From: an uncultured Candidatus Actinomarina sp.
GTDB taxonomy: Bacteria; Actinomycetota; Acidimicrobiia; Actinomarinales; Actinomarinaceae
DNA: 63,463 nucleotides
Assembly (NCBI GenBank): GCA_902626065.1
Contig: CACODT010000006.1
Location: forward strand, 1 to 63,463
Direction of reading: 5' to 3'
The notes under the pieces were generated by a model. The model was not told the DNA's origin. It was given only the letters and a program-made list of their open reading frames with translations, and did no database searches. The translations under genes were made by a program, and so were the position numbers. Positions 43,007 through 52,345 of this stretch are shown here, piece by piece (positions within the stretch are counted from its first letter, which is position 1; each line of letters starts with the position of its first letter).

Positions 43007-45283
43007 TTAAATTCCTTTTTCGAATTCGTCTTCAAAAGATACTCTTTTTCTATTTTTATTACCGTCATTATTTCTTCGAGGTTTTGAAGTTCTTGGTTTT
43101 CTATCTCTGCTACCAGACTGACGTTTCTCGATAGCATCTTCAGGAATATCTAAATCATTAACAGGTGATAAACCAACTTTTCCATTCTCAATAGAATCTA
43201 CAACGACATTAATTTTGTCACCAGCAGAAAGAACTTTTTCTGGATCACCAACTCGTAGTTCGGAATGGAATTTTGAAATATGCATTAGTCCATCTCTTCC
43301 CGGGAGTATGTTTATGAAAGCTCCGTATTTTGCTAAGCTAACAACTTCACCTTCATACTCTTGATTAATTTCTGGTTCTTCCGGATCAATTATTGCCATA
43401 ACCATTTCTTTAGCTGTATCTAGTGCCTCTTGTTCCGTTGAACCCAAGGTTAATATTCCGTCATCATCAATTTCTACACTAGCTCCTGTCTCTTCCTCGA
43501 TCTTTCTTATATTTTTACCTTTAGGTCCAATTACCTCACCAATTTTTTCTTTAGGTAATTCAATTGACTCTAATCTCGGAGCATTCCCAGATAATGAATC
43601 GGCCGGTTCTGAAATTGTATCTTCCATAATATCTAATATATGATGTCGAGCATCTTTAGCTTGTTCGAGTGCTTTTCTTAGAATATCTGAAGGTAAACCT
43701 TCAATTTTCATATCTAATTGAAGTGCAGTTATTACTCCCCTAGTTCCAGCGACTTTAAAGTCCATATCTCCTAATGCATCTTCAGCCCCTAAAATATCTG
43801 TTAAAGTTACAAATTCATTATTTTTAGATATTAGTCCCATGGCTATACCCGACACGTGCTCTCTAATTGGAACTCCTGCAGCCATCAAAGAAAGACTTGA
43901 TGCGCAAACAGAAGCTTGAGATGTTGATCCATTGGATGAAATTGCTTCACTTACAACTCTTATCGTATATGGAAAATCTGCTTTTGGAGGAATAACTGGT
44001 AGCATCGCTTTCTCAGCTAATGCTCCGTGGCCAATCTCTCTTCGTTTTGGACCCCTCATCATATAAGCTTCACCTGTTGAATATGGTGGAAAATTGTAAT
44101 GATGCATATACCTTTTTGAGGTAACTGTGTCTATTGTATCTAACATTTGTTCAAGCCTTGACATACCTAGGGTTGTTACGTTCAAGACCTGGGTTTCACC
44201 TCTAAGAAATAAAGATGATCCATGAACCATAGGTAAAAGATTGATTTCAGAAGATATATTTCTTATATCTGTTGGGGACCTTCCATCAAGTCTTGGGCCG
44301 CCACCAACAACCCTATCTCTTACCAATTCCTTAAAAATTGACTTAAAGGCTAATTTAATTGATTTAGAGTTATCTTCCTCTTCATCTAAAAATTCTTCAA
44401 CAACTTTTTCTTGTAATTCATTTTGGCGTGTACTTCTTTCAGACCTATCTATTATTGAAGCAATTTCACTAAGTTCATCTTTACAACTTGTTTCAATCTT
44501 TGATTTTAATTCATCAGTGTAATCTTCAATAAGTGGCCAATCAACAGATGGAATATCATTCATTGAAACTAATTCTTTTTGTGAATTGATAAGTGACAAG
44601 ATGAATTCTTTAGCCATATCAATACCATCAGCAACAATATCTTCAGATGGAGCAAGACTTCCTTCGTCTATTTTCTCAAAGGTATTTTCTTTTGCACCGG
44701 CTTCAACCATCACAATATCAATTTCATCATTTTCATTGAGTTTCCCAGCTATGACCATATCAAAAATAGAATCCTCTTGCTCAGTGTTTGTAGCCTGAAC
44801 TACCCATTCATCATTTATTAGGGACATTCTTACGGCACCAACTGGTGATTCCAGTGGTATACCAGCAAGCTGTAAACCAAGAGAGGCAGCATTTAATGAA
44901 AGAACATCATACTCATTTTCATTGTCAACACTCAACACAGTCGCAATTATTTGTGTTTCGCATCTAAAACCATCCTTAAATGAAGGTCTTAATGGTCTAT
45001 CTATTAAACGACAAGCTAAAATTGCTTTTTCTGTTTGCCTACCTTCTCTTCTAAAAAATCCTCCAGGTATTTTTCCTGCAGCATACATTCTCTCTTCAAC
45101 ATCAACAGTCAACGGGAAAAAATCGATTCCCTCCCTAACTGATTCATTTGCAACTGTAGTTACAAGAACATTTGTTTCTCCAGATGTTACAACTACAGAA
45201 CCAGGAGCTTGGAGAGCTAACTTACCTGTTTCAAATTTAATTTCTTTATCGCCAATATTACATGTGACATTTGTTACGGACAT
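43007..45283 (-). CDS. pnp: Polyribonucleotide nucleotidyltransferase
   Basis: 758 residues. Two RNase PH domains flank a helical domain, followed by a KH domain (V-I-G-P-K-G-K-N-I-R near 570) and S1 (from about 630), ending in a basic tail. It degrades RNA phosphorolytically from 3' ends. The leader folds into two hairpins, the second hiding the Shine-Dalgarno, as expected for autoregulation. It follows rpsO, the conserved rpsO-pnp pair. Confidence 0.97.
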   Translation of the reverse strand: MSVTNVTCNIGDKEIKFETGKLALQAPGSVVVTSGETNVLVTTVANESVREGIDFFPLTVDVEERMYAAGKIPGGFFRREGRQTEKAILACRLIDRPLRPSFKDGFRCETQIIATVLSVDNENEYDVLSLNAASLGLQLAGIPLESPVGAVRMSLINDEWVVQATNTEQEDSIFDMVIAGKLNENDEIDIVMVEAGAKENTFEKIDEGSLAPSEDIVADGIDMAKEFILSLINSQKELVSMNDIPSVDWPLIEDYTDELKSKIETSCKDELSEIASIIDRSERSTRQNELQEKVVEEFLDEEEDNSKSIKLAFKSIFKELVRDRVVGGGPRLDGRSPTDIRNISSEINLLPMVHGSSLFLRGETQVLNVTTLGMSRLEQMLDTIDTVTSKRYMHHYNFPPYSTGEAYMMRGPKRREIGHGALAEKAMLPVIPPKADFPYTIRVVSEAISSNGSTSQASVCASSLSLMAAGVPIREHVSGIAMGLISKNNEFVTLTDILGAEDALGDMDFKVAGTRGVITALQLDMKIEGLPSDILRKALEQAKDARHHILDIMEDTISEPADSLSGNAPRLESIELPKEKIGEVIGPKGKNIRKIEEETGASVEIDDDGILTLGSTEQEALDTAKEMVMAIIDPEEPEINQEYEGEVVSLAKYGAFINILPGRDGLMHISKFHSELRVGDPEKVLSAGDKINVVVDSIENGKVGLSPVNDLDIPEDAIEKRQSGSRDRKPRTSKPRRNNDGNKNRKRVSFEDEFEKGI

Positions 45284-45287
45284 TTAT

Positions 45288-45348
45288 CCTCATTTCCAAG
45301 ATGAGGTTATTAATTGCCAGCTTTCCTTAAAAGCTCTCAATTAACAAC
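45288..45348 (-). promoter_or_regulatory. Structured pnp leader with sequestered Shine-Dalgarno
   Basis: In transcript order, a long stem pairs 45330-45348 with 45306-45324 (loop of five). A second hairpin then pairs CCTCAT (45301-45306) with ATGAGG (45288-45293). The second right arm contains GAGG, the only Shine-Dalgarno before the pnp ATG at 45283. RNase III-processed hairpins between rpsO and pnp are known in Streptomyces and E. coli. Confidence 0.7.
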
Positions 45349-45366
45349 GCTCTATCTTATATTTAA

Positions 45367-45633
45367 TTACTTTCTTAAACCAAGTTTATCAATTAAAGAA
45401 CGATATCTCTCAACATCTTGGTTTTCAAGATATTGAAGAAGCCTTTTTCTTTTACCTACAAGCATTAATAATCCTCTTCTTGTGTGATGATCTTTCTTAT
45501 GTGCCTTTAAATGATCAGTTAAGTCATTTATCCTTTGCGTAAGTAAAGCAACCTGAACTTCAGTTGAACCGGTATCTTTTTCAGATTTACCGTATTCTTT
45601 AATTATTTTTTCTTTGGTTGTCATTCGAGTCAA
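45367..45633 (-). CDS. rpsO: 30S ribosomal protein S15
   Basis: 88 residues, the standard S15 length. It contains [12 protein letters not shown] and the C-terminal [18 protein letters not shown]. It binds the 16S rRNA central domain early in assembly. It lies between ribF and pnp. Confidence 0.98.
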   Translation of the reverse strand: MTRMTTKEKIIKEYGKSEKDTGSTEVQVALLTQRINDLTDHLKAHKKDHHTRRGLLMLVGKRKRLLQYLENQDVERYRSLIDKLGLRK

Positions 45634-45663
45634 TAATAGTAGTTAATAAATCTAAAGTGTAAA

Positions 45664-46560
45664 TTAAAAGTATTTCTTTGCAGAATCTATATCTTTCATA
45701 ATTTGATTTTTAAGCTCATCAATATTTCTAAACTTTTTCTCATTACGTATAAAATTTTTCAAAAATAGCTTTATATCCTTTTGATATATATCATCACCAA
45801 AATCCAAAATATGAGTTTCAATTTTTACAGAATCCTCAGTATCAACTGTTGGATTTAAACCAATATTAATAATGCAATTAAATTTTCTTGTATCAACTTC
45901 AATAACACCGTAATAAACACCAAACGTTGGTAAAAATACATCTTCATCAAGTAAAAGATTTGCAGTTGGAAATCCTAATTCACGTCCTAACTGTTTTCCC
46001 TGAATTACATTACCAGAAAGACTGAAGTCTCTGCCAAGTAAATTATTTGCTTTATCAATCTCACCGGTAGATAAATAATATCGTAATTTCGTTGATGAGA
46101 CTTTTTCATTATTTATCAAAAAATCATCTAACAAATAAACATTATTTTCCCCGAAATAATCAATTAAAAAATTGACATCACCTGATCTATTATTCCCAAA
46201 TTTAAAATCTTTACCTATAACAATTTTTTTTATTCCAAGATTTTCATCTAAAAACTTTGAAAAATCTTCAGAAGAAATTTTATTAAATTGATCAAAATTT
46301 AAATGAATCAGATTTTGTGGGCTGAATGATTCAAAAATTTCATTTCTTTCTTTATTTGAAACTATGGGTTTAAGAGAATCGTTAAAATATATTTTTGGTA
46401 AAACATCAAAAGTAACAATATCAAATTTTTTATTTAAGTCTCTAGTTTTCCTAAATAATTGTTGATGAGCTAAGTGAACACCGTCAAATGCACCAATACA
46501 AACAATTTCAGAATTGTTATTAATTTTATCTTTCGTATTTACTTTTTTGTAAATCTTCAT
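45664..46560 (-). CDS. ribF: Bifunctional riboflavin kinase/FAD synthetase
   Basis: 298 residues. The N-terminal nucleotidyltransferase domain has G-A-F-D-G-V-H-L-A-H-Q near 23-33. The C-terminal riboflavin kinase domain has G-R-E-L-G-F-P-T-A-N near 196. It makes FMN and FAD, which the flavin-dependent enzymes elsewhere in the window need. Its ATG overlaps the truB stop by four bases. Confidence 0.96.
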   Translation of the reverse strand: MKIYKKVNTKDKINNNSEIVCIGAFDGVHLAHQQLFRKTRDLNKKFDIVTFDVLPKIYFNDSLKPIVSNKERNEIFESFSPQNLIHLNFDQFNKISSEDFSKFLDENLGIKKIVIGKDFKFGNNRSGDVNFLIDYFGENNVYLLDDFLINNEKVSSTKLRYYLSTGEIDKANNLLGRDFSLSGNVIQGKQLGRELGFPTANLLLDEDVFLPTFGVYYGVIEVDTRKFNCIINIGLNPTVDTEDSVKIETHILDFGDDIYQKDIKLFLKNFIRNEKKFRNIDELKNQIMKDIDSAKKYF

Positions 46561-47438
46561 ATTAAAACTTTTTGTGGTTTGAACATATTTTCATTGTATG
46601 GTTCATAAATGGCAACTATTGAATTATTATTTTCAATTATATGAGGCACATCAGATTCAAATATTGAACTATCAAGAAAATTACCATTTTCTATATCTTT
46701 TAAGATTCCATCCTCTACAGAGACAATAGGGGTTTCAAATAATAGTCTCCAGTCAAGTGGCTCAGGAATGTCTTTTCTATTTAATTGATCAAGATTTTTA
46801 ATTACCTTTGAATTATTTTCGTTTAATATGCCAATTTCAATTCTTTTTATTGAAGATACCACAGCTTTTGTATCGATAAATTTAGCTAAGTCTACAATTA
46901 GTGATCTAATAAAAGTCCCTTTACTTACAGTCGCTATAAATTTTGCTTTATTTCCTTCATAACTAACTAATTTAAAACTACTTACTTCTACATCCCTTGT
47001 TGGTAGTTCAACTTTTTTTTCTTGACGTGCATACTTGTATAGACGTTTACCTTTTACTTTTACTGCAGAATAAATGGGTGGTAGCTGTTTAATGTTTCCT
47101 GTTAACTGCAATATTCCATTATTCAATTCTTTCAATTTACTTTCTAAATTCACTGACTCAATCTCTTTTAGTTCTGAATCCGTATCAAAGCTGTCTGATT
47201 CAAAACCAAATATAGCTTCAAATTCATAGGTCTTATGTGTGTTATTAATATAATCAAATAATTTTGTGTATTTATTAGTTGCGATCAACATTAATCCTTC
47301 TGCATTTGGATCTAATGTTCCAGAATGGCCAACCTTTTTAAATTTGTATTTTTTTTTAAAAAATGTACACAGATCTTGAGATGTCCAGCTTCGAGGTTTA
47401 TTTAATAAATAAAAGTCAGATTGATTTTCTAATTTCAT
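46557..47438 (-). CDS. truB: tRNA pseudouridine55 synthase
   Basis: About 293 residues. Catalytic Asp lies in H-S-G-T-L-D-P-N-A-E-G, and Y-K-Y-A-R and S-K-G-T-F-I-R-S-L are conserved. It converts U55 of the T loop to pseudouridine. The open frame extends to 47540, but the natural N-terminus (M-K-L-E-N-Q, then Y-L-L-N-K-P) begins at ATG 47438, overlapping the DHH gene by 23 bases. Confidence 0.95.
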   Translation of the reverse strand: MKLENQSDFYLLNKPRSWTSQDLCTFFKKKYKFKKVGHSGTLDPNAEGLMLIATNKYTKLFDYINNTHKTYEFEAIFGFESDSFDTDSELKEIESVNLESKLKELNNGILQLTGNIKQLPPIYSAVKVKGKRLYKYARQEKKVELPTRDVEVSSFKLVSYEGNKAKFIATVSKGTFIRSLIVDLAKFIDTKAVVSSIKRIEIGILNENNSKVIKNLDQLNRKDIPEPLDWRLLFETPIVSVEDGILKDIENGNFLDSSIFESDVPHIIENNNSIVAIYEPYNENMFKPQKVLI

Positions 47439-48360
47439 GTTCAATTTTTTCAAGAATAAATTCAGGTGATTGGTTACTAGAAAAACCACTCGCTGCAACA
47501 TGTCCCCCTCCGCCAAAAATGGAAGCAATTTTTTGGACATCCATGTCGCCTCTTGATCTCAAACTGCCCTTAAATGAACCATCACTTTGCTCTTTAAGTA
47601 GCAAAGCAACTGTTGATTCTTTAACAAGTCTTACAACATCGATAAGAAAATCTGTTTCTTCTGGTTCTACTTGATAATCTTTATAATCATTTTGAAATAC
47701 AATTGAATGTGCAAATTGTAATTCTTCATTTAATACTATTCTTTCAATTATCTTGCTTTGCAGTGTTAATGCGTTGAACTTTATTGAGCCATATATATTC
47801 TCGCTTATGTTAGAAAGATTGGCTCCATTACTTAAAAGCTCGGCAGCAATACTAAAAACTTCAGAGGTAGTATTTGAATATTGAAATCGACCTGTATCAG
47901 TAATTAAACCTGTTAGTAGGCAGTTTGACATTTCTTCATTAATTTCAATATCTTCATCTTTAAATTGTCTGAATAAAACTTGTGTTGTACTTGCTGCATG
48001 TGGATCAATTATCTGTACATCTCCAAAAGATGGATCGACATGATGATCAATTACAACAATATTCTGTGCTGCTAAAACAACATCTTCATATTTCCCTAGT
48101 CTGGATGAATTACCACAATCAAAAACAAACACCGTGTTGTATTTTTCTTTAATGTCATTAGAAATTAGGTGATAAGGTAAATGATTTAGATTAGACGGCA
48201 ATTTAGTTGTTATATCAAAATTTACATCTGAACTAATATTCTGTAAGTCAAAAAAAATTTTAAGTGCAAAAGCAGAACCTAAAGCATCACCATCAGGGTT
48301 TACATGGCCTGTTATAAAAATTGGACCATTATCTACATAATCAATTAATTTACTTTTCAT
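47416..48360 (-). CDS. nrnA: DHH-family phosphoesterase (NrnA-type nanoRNase/pAp phosphatase)
   Basis: 314 residues. Motifs: G-H-V-N-P-D-G-D-A-L-G (18-28), D-C-G-N, D-H-H-V-D-P, and C-terminal DHHA1 G-G-G-G-H-V-A-A-S-G-F. Members degrade 2-5 nucleotide RNAs left by exonucleases such as PNPase and dephosphorylate pAp. The position between rbfA and truB is conserved in Actinobacteria. It overlaps rbfA by 11 bases. Confidence 0.93.
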   Translation of the reverse strand: MKSKLIDYVDNGPIFITGHVNPDGDALGSAFALKIFFDLQNISSDVNFDITTKLPSNLNHLPYHLISNDIKEKYNTVFVFDCGNSSRLGKYEDVVLAAQNIVVIDHHVDPSFGDVQIIDPHAASTTQVLFRQFKDEDIEINEEMSNCLLTGLITDTGRFQYSNTTSEVFSIAAELLSNGANLSNISENIYGSIKFNALTLQSKIIERIVLNEELQFAHSIVFQNDYKDYQVEPEETDFLIDVVRLVKESTVALLLKEQSDGSFKGSLRSRGDMDVQKIASIFGGGGHVAASGFSSNQSPEFILEKIEHEIRKSI

Positions 48361-48697
48361 TTATTGTTCCAATAATCTTATTTATCCTATCAATATCATC
48401 AAATGATTTATCTAACTCAAATGTTATTGAAGGCACATATTTAGTTTTCATTTCTCTAGAAAGTACCTTTTGAATTTTTTGTTTATTTCTTGCTAAAGAA
48501 CTAACTAATGATGACTTATTATTTTCAATCGAAGATACAAGTACGGTAGTTCTTTTCAAATCTGGTGAGGTTGATACATGAGTAACTGTTGCTTTATTTA
48601 GAACTGGATCTGAACTATTTAAAAGGCAATCCGAAACGATCTGTTGAATCATTGGATTGATTCTATTTATTCTTCCACCTCTTAAGTTCTTATCCAT
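48350..48697 (-). CDS. rbfA: Ribosome-binding factor A
   Basis: 115 residues with a single KH-like fold: R-I-N-P-M-I-Q near the start and V-P-S-I-T-F-E-L-D-K-S-F-D near the end. It binds the 30S subunit during 16S maturation. Five bases separate it from infB. Confidence 0.94.
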   Translation of the reverse strand: MDKNLRGGRINRINPMIQQIVSDCLLNSSDPVLNKATVTHVSTSPDLKRTTVLVSSIENNKSSLVSSLARNKQKIQKVLSREMKTKYVPSITFELDKSFDDIDRINKIIGTINEK

Positions 48698-48702
48698 TAG
48701 AA

Positions 48703-50736
48703 TTAGACAGCAACTTCTCCCAGGATTTCAATGACGTCACCTTGCTTGATATCTTTATAGTCAGATAAACCAATACCGCATTCAAGTCCTTCATTTACAC
48801 TTTCTACATCATCTTTAAATCTTCTTAAAGAAACGATACTGCCTTCATATATTACGACGCCATCTCTAAGCAATCTAGCTTTAGCTCCTAGCTCAACTCT
48901 ACCTTCTGAAACTACCGAACCTGCTACAACACCAACCTTAGGAGCTTTAAATGTTGTTTTAACATCTACCATTCCAATTACAGATTCCTCCGTTCTTATA
49001 GTTAACTGACCTATTACAGCTTCACTTATATCATCAATTAATTCATAGATAATGTTGTAAGTTCTGATATCGATACCTTTACTCTGTCCCATATTTCTTG
49101 CTTGACTATCAGGTCTAACATTAAAACCTACGATCATTGAGCCCGTTGCACCTGCAAGGTCAACGTCTGACAATACAATACCTCCAACAGCTGCATGTAC
49201 AATCTGGATGTTTACATCCCCGTCTGACAGTTTCAAAAGGCTATCCTTTATAGCTTCAACCGAACCATTTGTATCCGCTTTGACAATTATATTTATCGTA
49301 TTTAACTCACCTTCTTGAAGAAGTTGCATCATTTCTGATACTCGTGATTCAACTGTGTAAGAAGTATCGTCAAATTGTTTCAATTTGTTTTGATTTTCCT
49401 CAGCTTTATTTTTTGCAGTTTTTTGGTTTTTTGTAGCAACAAATTGATCGCCAGCGATAGGAGAAGCATCCCATCCAATTATGTCAGCAGGAGAACCAGG
49501 GGTTACTGATTTAAGTATCCCTCCATTGTGATCAAACATAGACTTTACTCTACAGAATGCCCCTCCAGCATAAATAAAATCACCAGATTTCAGAGTACCT
49601 CTTTTAACTATCACCGTAGCGACATTACCTTTACCAACCTCCATTCTTGATTCAATGATGAACCCAGATGGATCAGATTTATAGTTACTTTTTAATTCTT
49701 CAATCTCTGCTACCAAATTTAATGTTTCTAGTAAATCGTCTATACCTTCCCCAGTTGTTGCAGAAATCTCAACAACAGGAATATCGCCACCTAAATCTTC
49801 AGATACGACTTCATATTTTGTTAGGTCAGCTTTAACTAGAGTTGGATTTGCTTCTGGTAGGTCACATTTATTTATTGCTACAACCATTGGGACATCTGCA
49901 GCTTTTGTGTGGTTTATTGCTTCTATTGTTTGGGGCATTATTCCATCATCTGCCGCAACAACAAGAATTACTATATCCGTAATATCTGCTCCCCTAGCCC
50001 TCATTTGAGTAAAAGCTTCATGACCTGGAGTGTCTATGAAAGTTACACTTCCAGATTCATTTGTAACATTGTATGCCCCTACATGTTGTGTAATTCCACC
50101 AGCCTCACCGGAAGCAACTTTCTCTTTTCTTATATAATCCAATAAACTTGTTTTTCCGTGATCTACATGGCCCATGACCGTAATGATTGCAGGTCTTGTT
50201 TCCAGAGAATCTGGCTCATCTTCAAACTTTTCAGACTCAATTATATCGGATCTTTTTATTTCAACTTTCTCTACAAACTCTGGGATTGCATTATATTTTT
50301 CAAAAAGTTTTTCAATTTCATCATTATTTAAACTTGATGTAAGTGATTGCATAATTCCTAATGACATTAAGTCTGCAACTACTGAAGTAGCATCAAGGTC
50401 AAAAAGTGTAGCAATTTCATCTGCACTAGATCCCTCCGTAACTTCAACAATGTTAATATCTACATTGTCAGTTTCATCAATTATTTGATCATTTTTATTG
50501 TCTTTATCCTCTTTATTAGAAGTAACTTCTTCCTTAGTTTCTACATTTTCTTCTTCTTCCGTATCTTCATCAGAGGATTCTTCGGCAATAGCTAATTTTA
50601 ATAATTCTTCGTCTTCTGGAGTTAGTCCGGAAGAAGCAGTCTTAACTTCAAAACCTAATTCTTTTGCTTTATGAAGGACGTCAGCAGATGCAATATCAAG
50701 TTCTTTAGCTATTTGGTGAATACGTTTTTTTGCCAT
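48703..50736 (-). CDS. infB: Translation initiation factor IF-2
   Basis: 677 residues. An N-terminal IF2_N helix pair (R-I-H-Q-I-A-K-E-L-D) and a short acidic linker rich in Glu and Asp precede the GTPase. G1 is G-H-V-D-H-G-K-T (189-196), G3 D-T-P-G-H-E, and G4 N-K-C-D. Domains II-IV follow. It recruits initiator tRNA. It is short for an actinobacterial IF-2, the linker being reduced. The ylxR gene often found between nusA and infB is absent. Confidence 0.97.
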   Translation of the reverse strand: MAKKRIHQIAKELDIASADVLHKAKELGFEVKTASSGLTPEDEELLKLAIAEESSDEDTEEEENVETKEEVTSNKEDKDNKNDQIIDETDNVDINIVEVTEGSSADEIATLFDLDATSVVADLMSLGIMQSLTSSLNNDEIEKLFEKYNAIPEFVEKVEIKRSDIIESEKFEDEPDSLETRPAIITVMGHVDHGKTSLLDYIRKEKVASGEAGGITQHVGAYNVTNESGSVTFIDTPGHEAFTQMRARGADITDIVILVVAADDGIMPQTIEAINHTKAADVPMVVAINKCDLPEANPTLVKADLTKYEVVSEDLGGDIPVVEISATTGEGIDDLLETLNLVAEIEELKSNYKSDPSGFIIESRMEVGKGNVATVIVKRGTLKSGDFIYAGGAFCRVKSMFDHNGGILKSVTPGSPADIIGWDASPIAGDQFVATKNQKTAKNKAEENQNKLKQFDDTSYTVESRVSEMMQLLQEGELNTINIIVKADTNGSVEAIKDSLLKLSDGDVNIQIVHAAVGGIVLSDVDLAGATGSMIVGFNVRPDSQARNMGQSKGIDIRTYNIIYELIDDISEAVIGQLTIRTEESVIGMVDVKTTFKAPKVGVVAGSVVSEGRVELGAKARLLRDGVVIYEGSIVSLRRFKDDVESVNEGLECGIGLSDYKDIKQGDVIEILGEVAV

Positions 50737-50741
50737 CTAAT

Positions 50742-51761
50742 CTATTCTTCTTCTTTTGTAGCCTCTTCCTCCTCAGGAGGTGAGTCTCCTAAACCTTCAA
50801 TATCAATTTTGTATCCAGTTAATTTAGCGGCGAGACGAGCATTTTGTCCTTCTTTACCTATAGCAAGTGAAAGTTGACTGTCTTTAACGATAACTTTGGC
50901 TGATTTTGTATCTTCATCAAGAATTACTTCATCAATGTCTGCAGGTCCAAGTGCTTCAATTATGAATCTTACTTTATCTTCTCTCCACTCAACAACATCT
51001 AATTTTTCACCTTTAAGTTCGTTAACTATTTGTCTTACTCTTGAACCTCGTGAGCCGACACATGCTCCTTTTGGGTCAACATTTGGATCATTAGAAAATA
51101 CAGCAATCTTTGTTCTGCTACCAGCTTCTCTTGCAATTGCCCTGAGTTCTACAGTTCCATCGGTTAGTTCTGGGACCTCGAGTTCAAGCATTCTTTGAAC
51201 AAATTCTGCTCTATTTCTACTTACTACTACAGGTATTCCTTTTGATTCAGTTCTAACTTCTGTAATTAATGCTTTAATTCTGTTACCTCTTTCAAGTCGT
51301 TCAAATGGAATTCTTTCACTAGAAGGTATTACTGCTTCAGCATCTTGTAAGTCAATAATTGTCTGATTAAATCTAGGATCGAATTGTGTAACAATACCTG
51401 TCACTAGCTCCCCTTCTCTTCCGACATATGCATCCAAAACTGTTGCACGCTTAGCATCCCTTACTTTTGTTGACATCATTTGTTTAAATGATTGTGCAGC
51501 TATACGACCAAAATCTGAATCACTTATATCTGGTTCCCATTCATTAATAACGTTTCCATCAACATCAAGCTCTTGTGCATAGACTGTTATCTCTCCACTT
51601 TCAGGATCTAAAGTAACTCTTGCCTCTTCAGCAGCGCCCGGTATTCTCATATATGCTGATCTGAAAGCGGAAACTAAAGCTTCATACATACTGTCCACGC
51701 CAACACCTTTTTCCAAAGCTAAAGATTCTATAGCTTGTTTTATATCACTACCTAATTTCAT
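50742..51761 (-). CDS. nusA: Transcription factor NusA
   Basis: 339 residues: N-terminal polymerase-binding domain, S1 domain (G-E-L-V-T-G-I-V near 112), and two KH domains containing G-A-C-V-G-S-R-G-S-R-V and A-I-G-K-E-G-Q-N-A-R-L-A. The C-terminus is acidic (Glu-rich). It modulates pausing, termination and antitermination. It follows rimP by seven bases. Confidence 0.97.
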   Translation of the reverse strand: MKLGSDIKQAIESLALEKGVGVDSMYEALVSAFRSAYMRIPGAAEEARVTLDPESGEITVYAQELDVDGNVINEWEPDISDSDFGRIAAQSFKQMMSTKVRDAKRATVLDAYVGREGELVTGIVTQFDPRFNQTIIDLQDAEAVIPSSERIPFERLERGNRIKALITEVRTESKGIPVVVSRNRAEFVQRMLELEVPELTDGTVELRAIAREAGSRTKIAVFSNDPNVDPKGACVGSRGSRVRQIVNELKGEKLDVVEWREDKVRFIIEALGPADIDEVILDEDTKSAKVIVKDSQLSLAIGKEGQNARLAAKLTGYKIDIEGLGDSPPEEEEATKEEE

Positions 51762-51768
51762 TTATACC

Positions 51769-52242
51769 TCAACTTTTAATTTTTTCTTTAAATTTGTTAA
51801 AACTGATATTTGCTTTTTTTATATTTTCTAATTCAAAAAAATGCGATAAACCACCCTGGGTTATCTCTATCTTTTCATTATCTATTTTTATTAAATTACC
51901 AATAAATGTGTATTCACCATCTTTAGGATTAAATAGTTTTATTTTGATTTCTTCATTCAGTGCTAATTCAAAATGACGAGTAGTTTTTAATGAACGTTCA
52001 ATGCCCGGACTTGAAATGATAAGCTCGTAGGAACCCTTTTCAACTCCTAATTCACCCAATAACCTATGAATTTGAAAACTAAGTCTTTCAAATGTTTTTA
52101 TACTTTGCTCTTCTTCAGAAAAAATAAATATCTCAATTTTTGTAATCATTTGATCGCCAGCAATATTGAGATCATATAACTCTAGATTTTCAGATGATAA
52201 ATATTTCGAAATTGAATGGGTGATTTTATTTTTGATAACCAC
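51769..52242 (-). CDS. rimP: Ribosome maturation factor RimP
   Basis: About 157 residues, two-domain RimP. I-S-S-P-G-I-E-R-S-L-K marks the N-terminal/linker junction. It assists 30S assembly. The frame is open to 52284, but a near-perfect Shine-Dalgarno GGAGGTGATC sits before GTG 52242 with a seven-base spacer, so I place the start there. The longer reading would run through the upstream terminator hairpin. Confidence 0.9.
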   Translation of the reverse strand: MVIKNKITHSISKYLSSENLELYDLNIAGDQMITKIEIFIFSEEEQSIKTFERLSFQIHRLLGELGVEKGSYELIISSPGIERSLKTTRHFELALNEEIKIKLFNPKDGEYTFIGNLIKIDNEKIEITQGGLSHFFELENIKKANISFNKFKEKIKS

Positions 52243-52260
52243 TTGATCACCTCCATTCAT

Positions 52261-52285
52261 AAAAAAAGTGGGCCTTGAACCCACT
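52261..52285 (-). terminator. Rho-independent terminator/attenuator before rimP
   Basis: On the minus strand AGTGGG (52285-52280) and CCCACT (52272-52267) form a six-pair stem around TTCAAGG, followed directly by seven T. It lies between proS and the rimP Shine-Dalgarno. It either ends the rpsB-proS transcript or acts as an attenuator for rimP-nusA-infB. Confidence 0.85.
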
Positions 52286-52345
52286 ATTTTGTAGTTAAGT
52301 TGTTGTTAATATTCTAACCTAAATTTGAATTTAGATAAAGAAAAT

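Noticed and set aside
47439-47540. Long N-terminus of TruB
   Set aside because: It lies inside the DHH coding region and has no match to the family; ATG 47438 gives the normal start.
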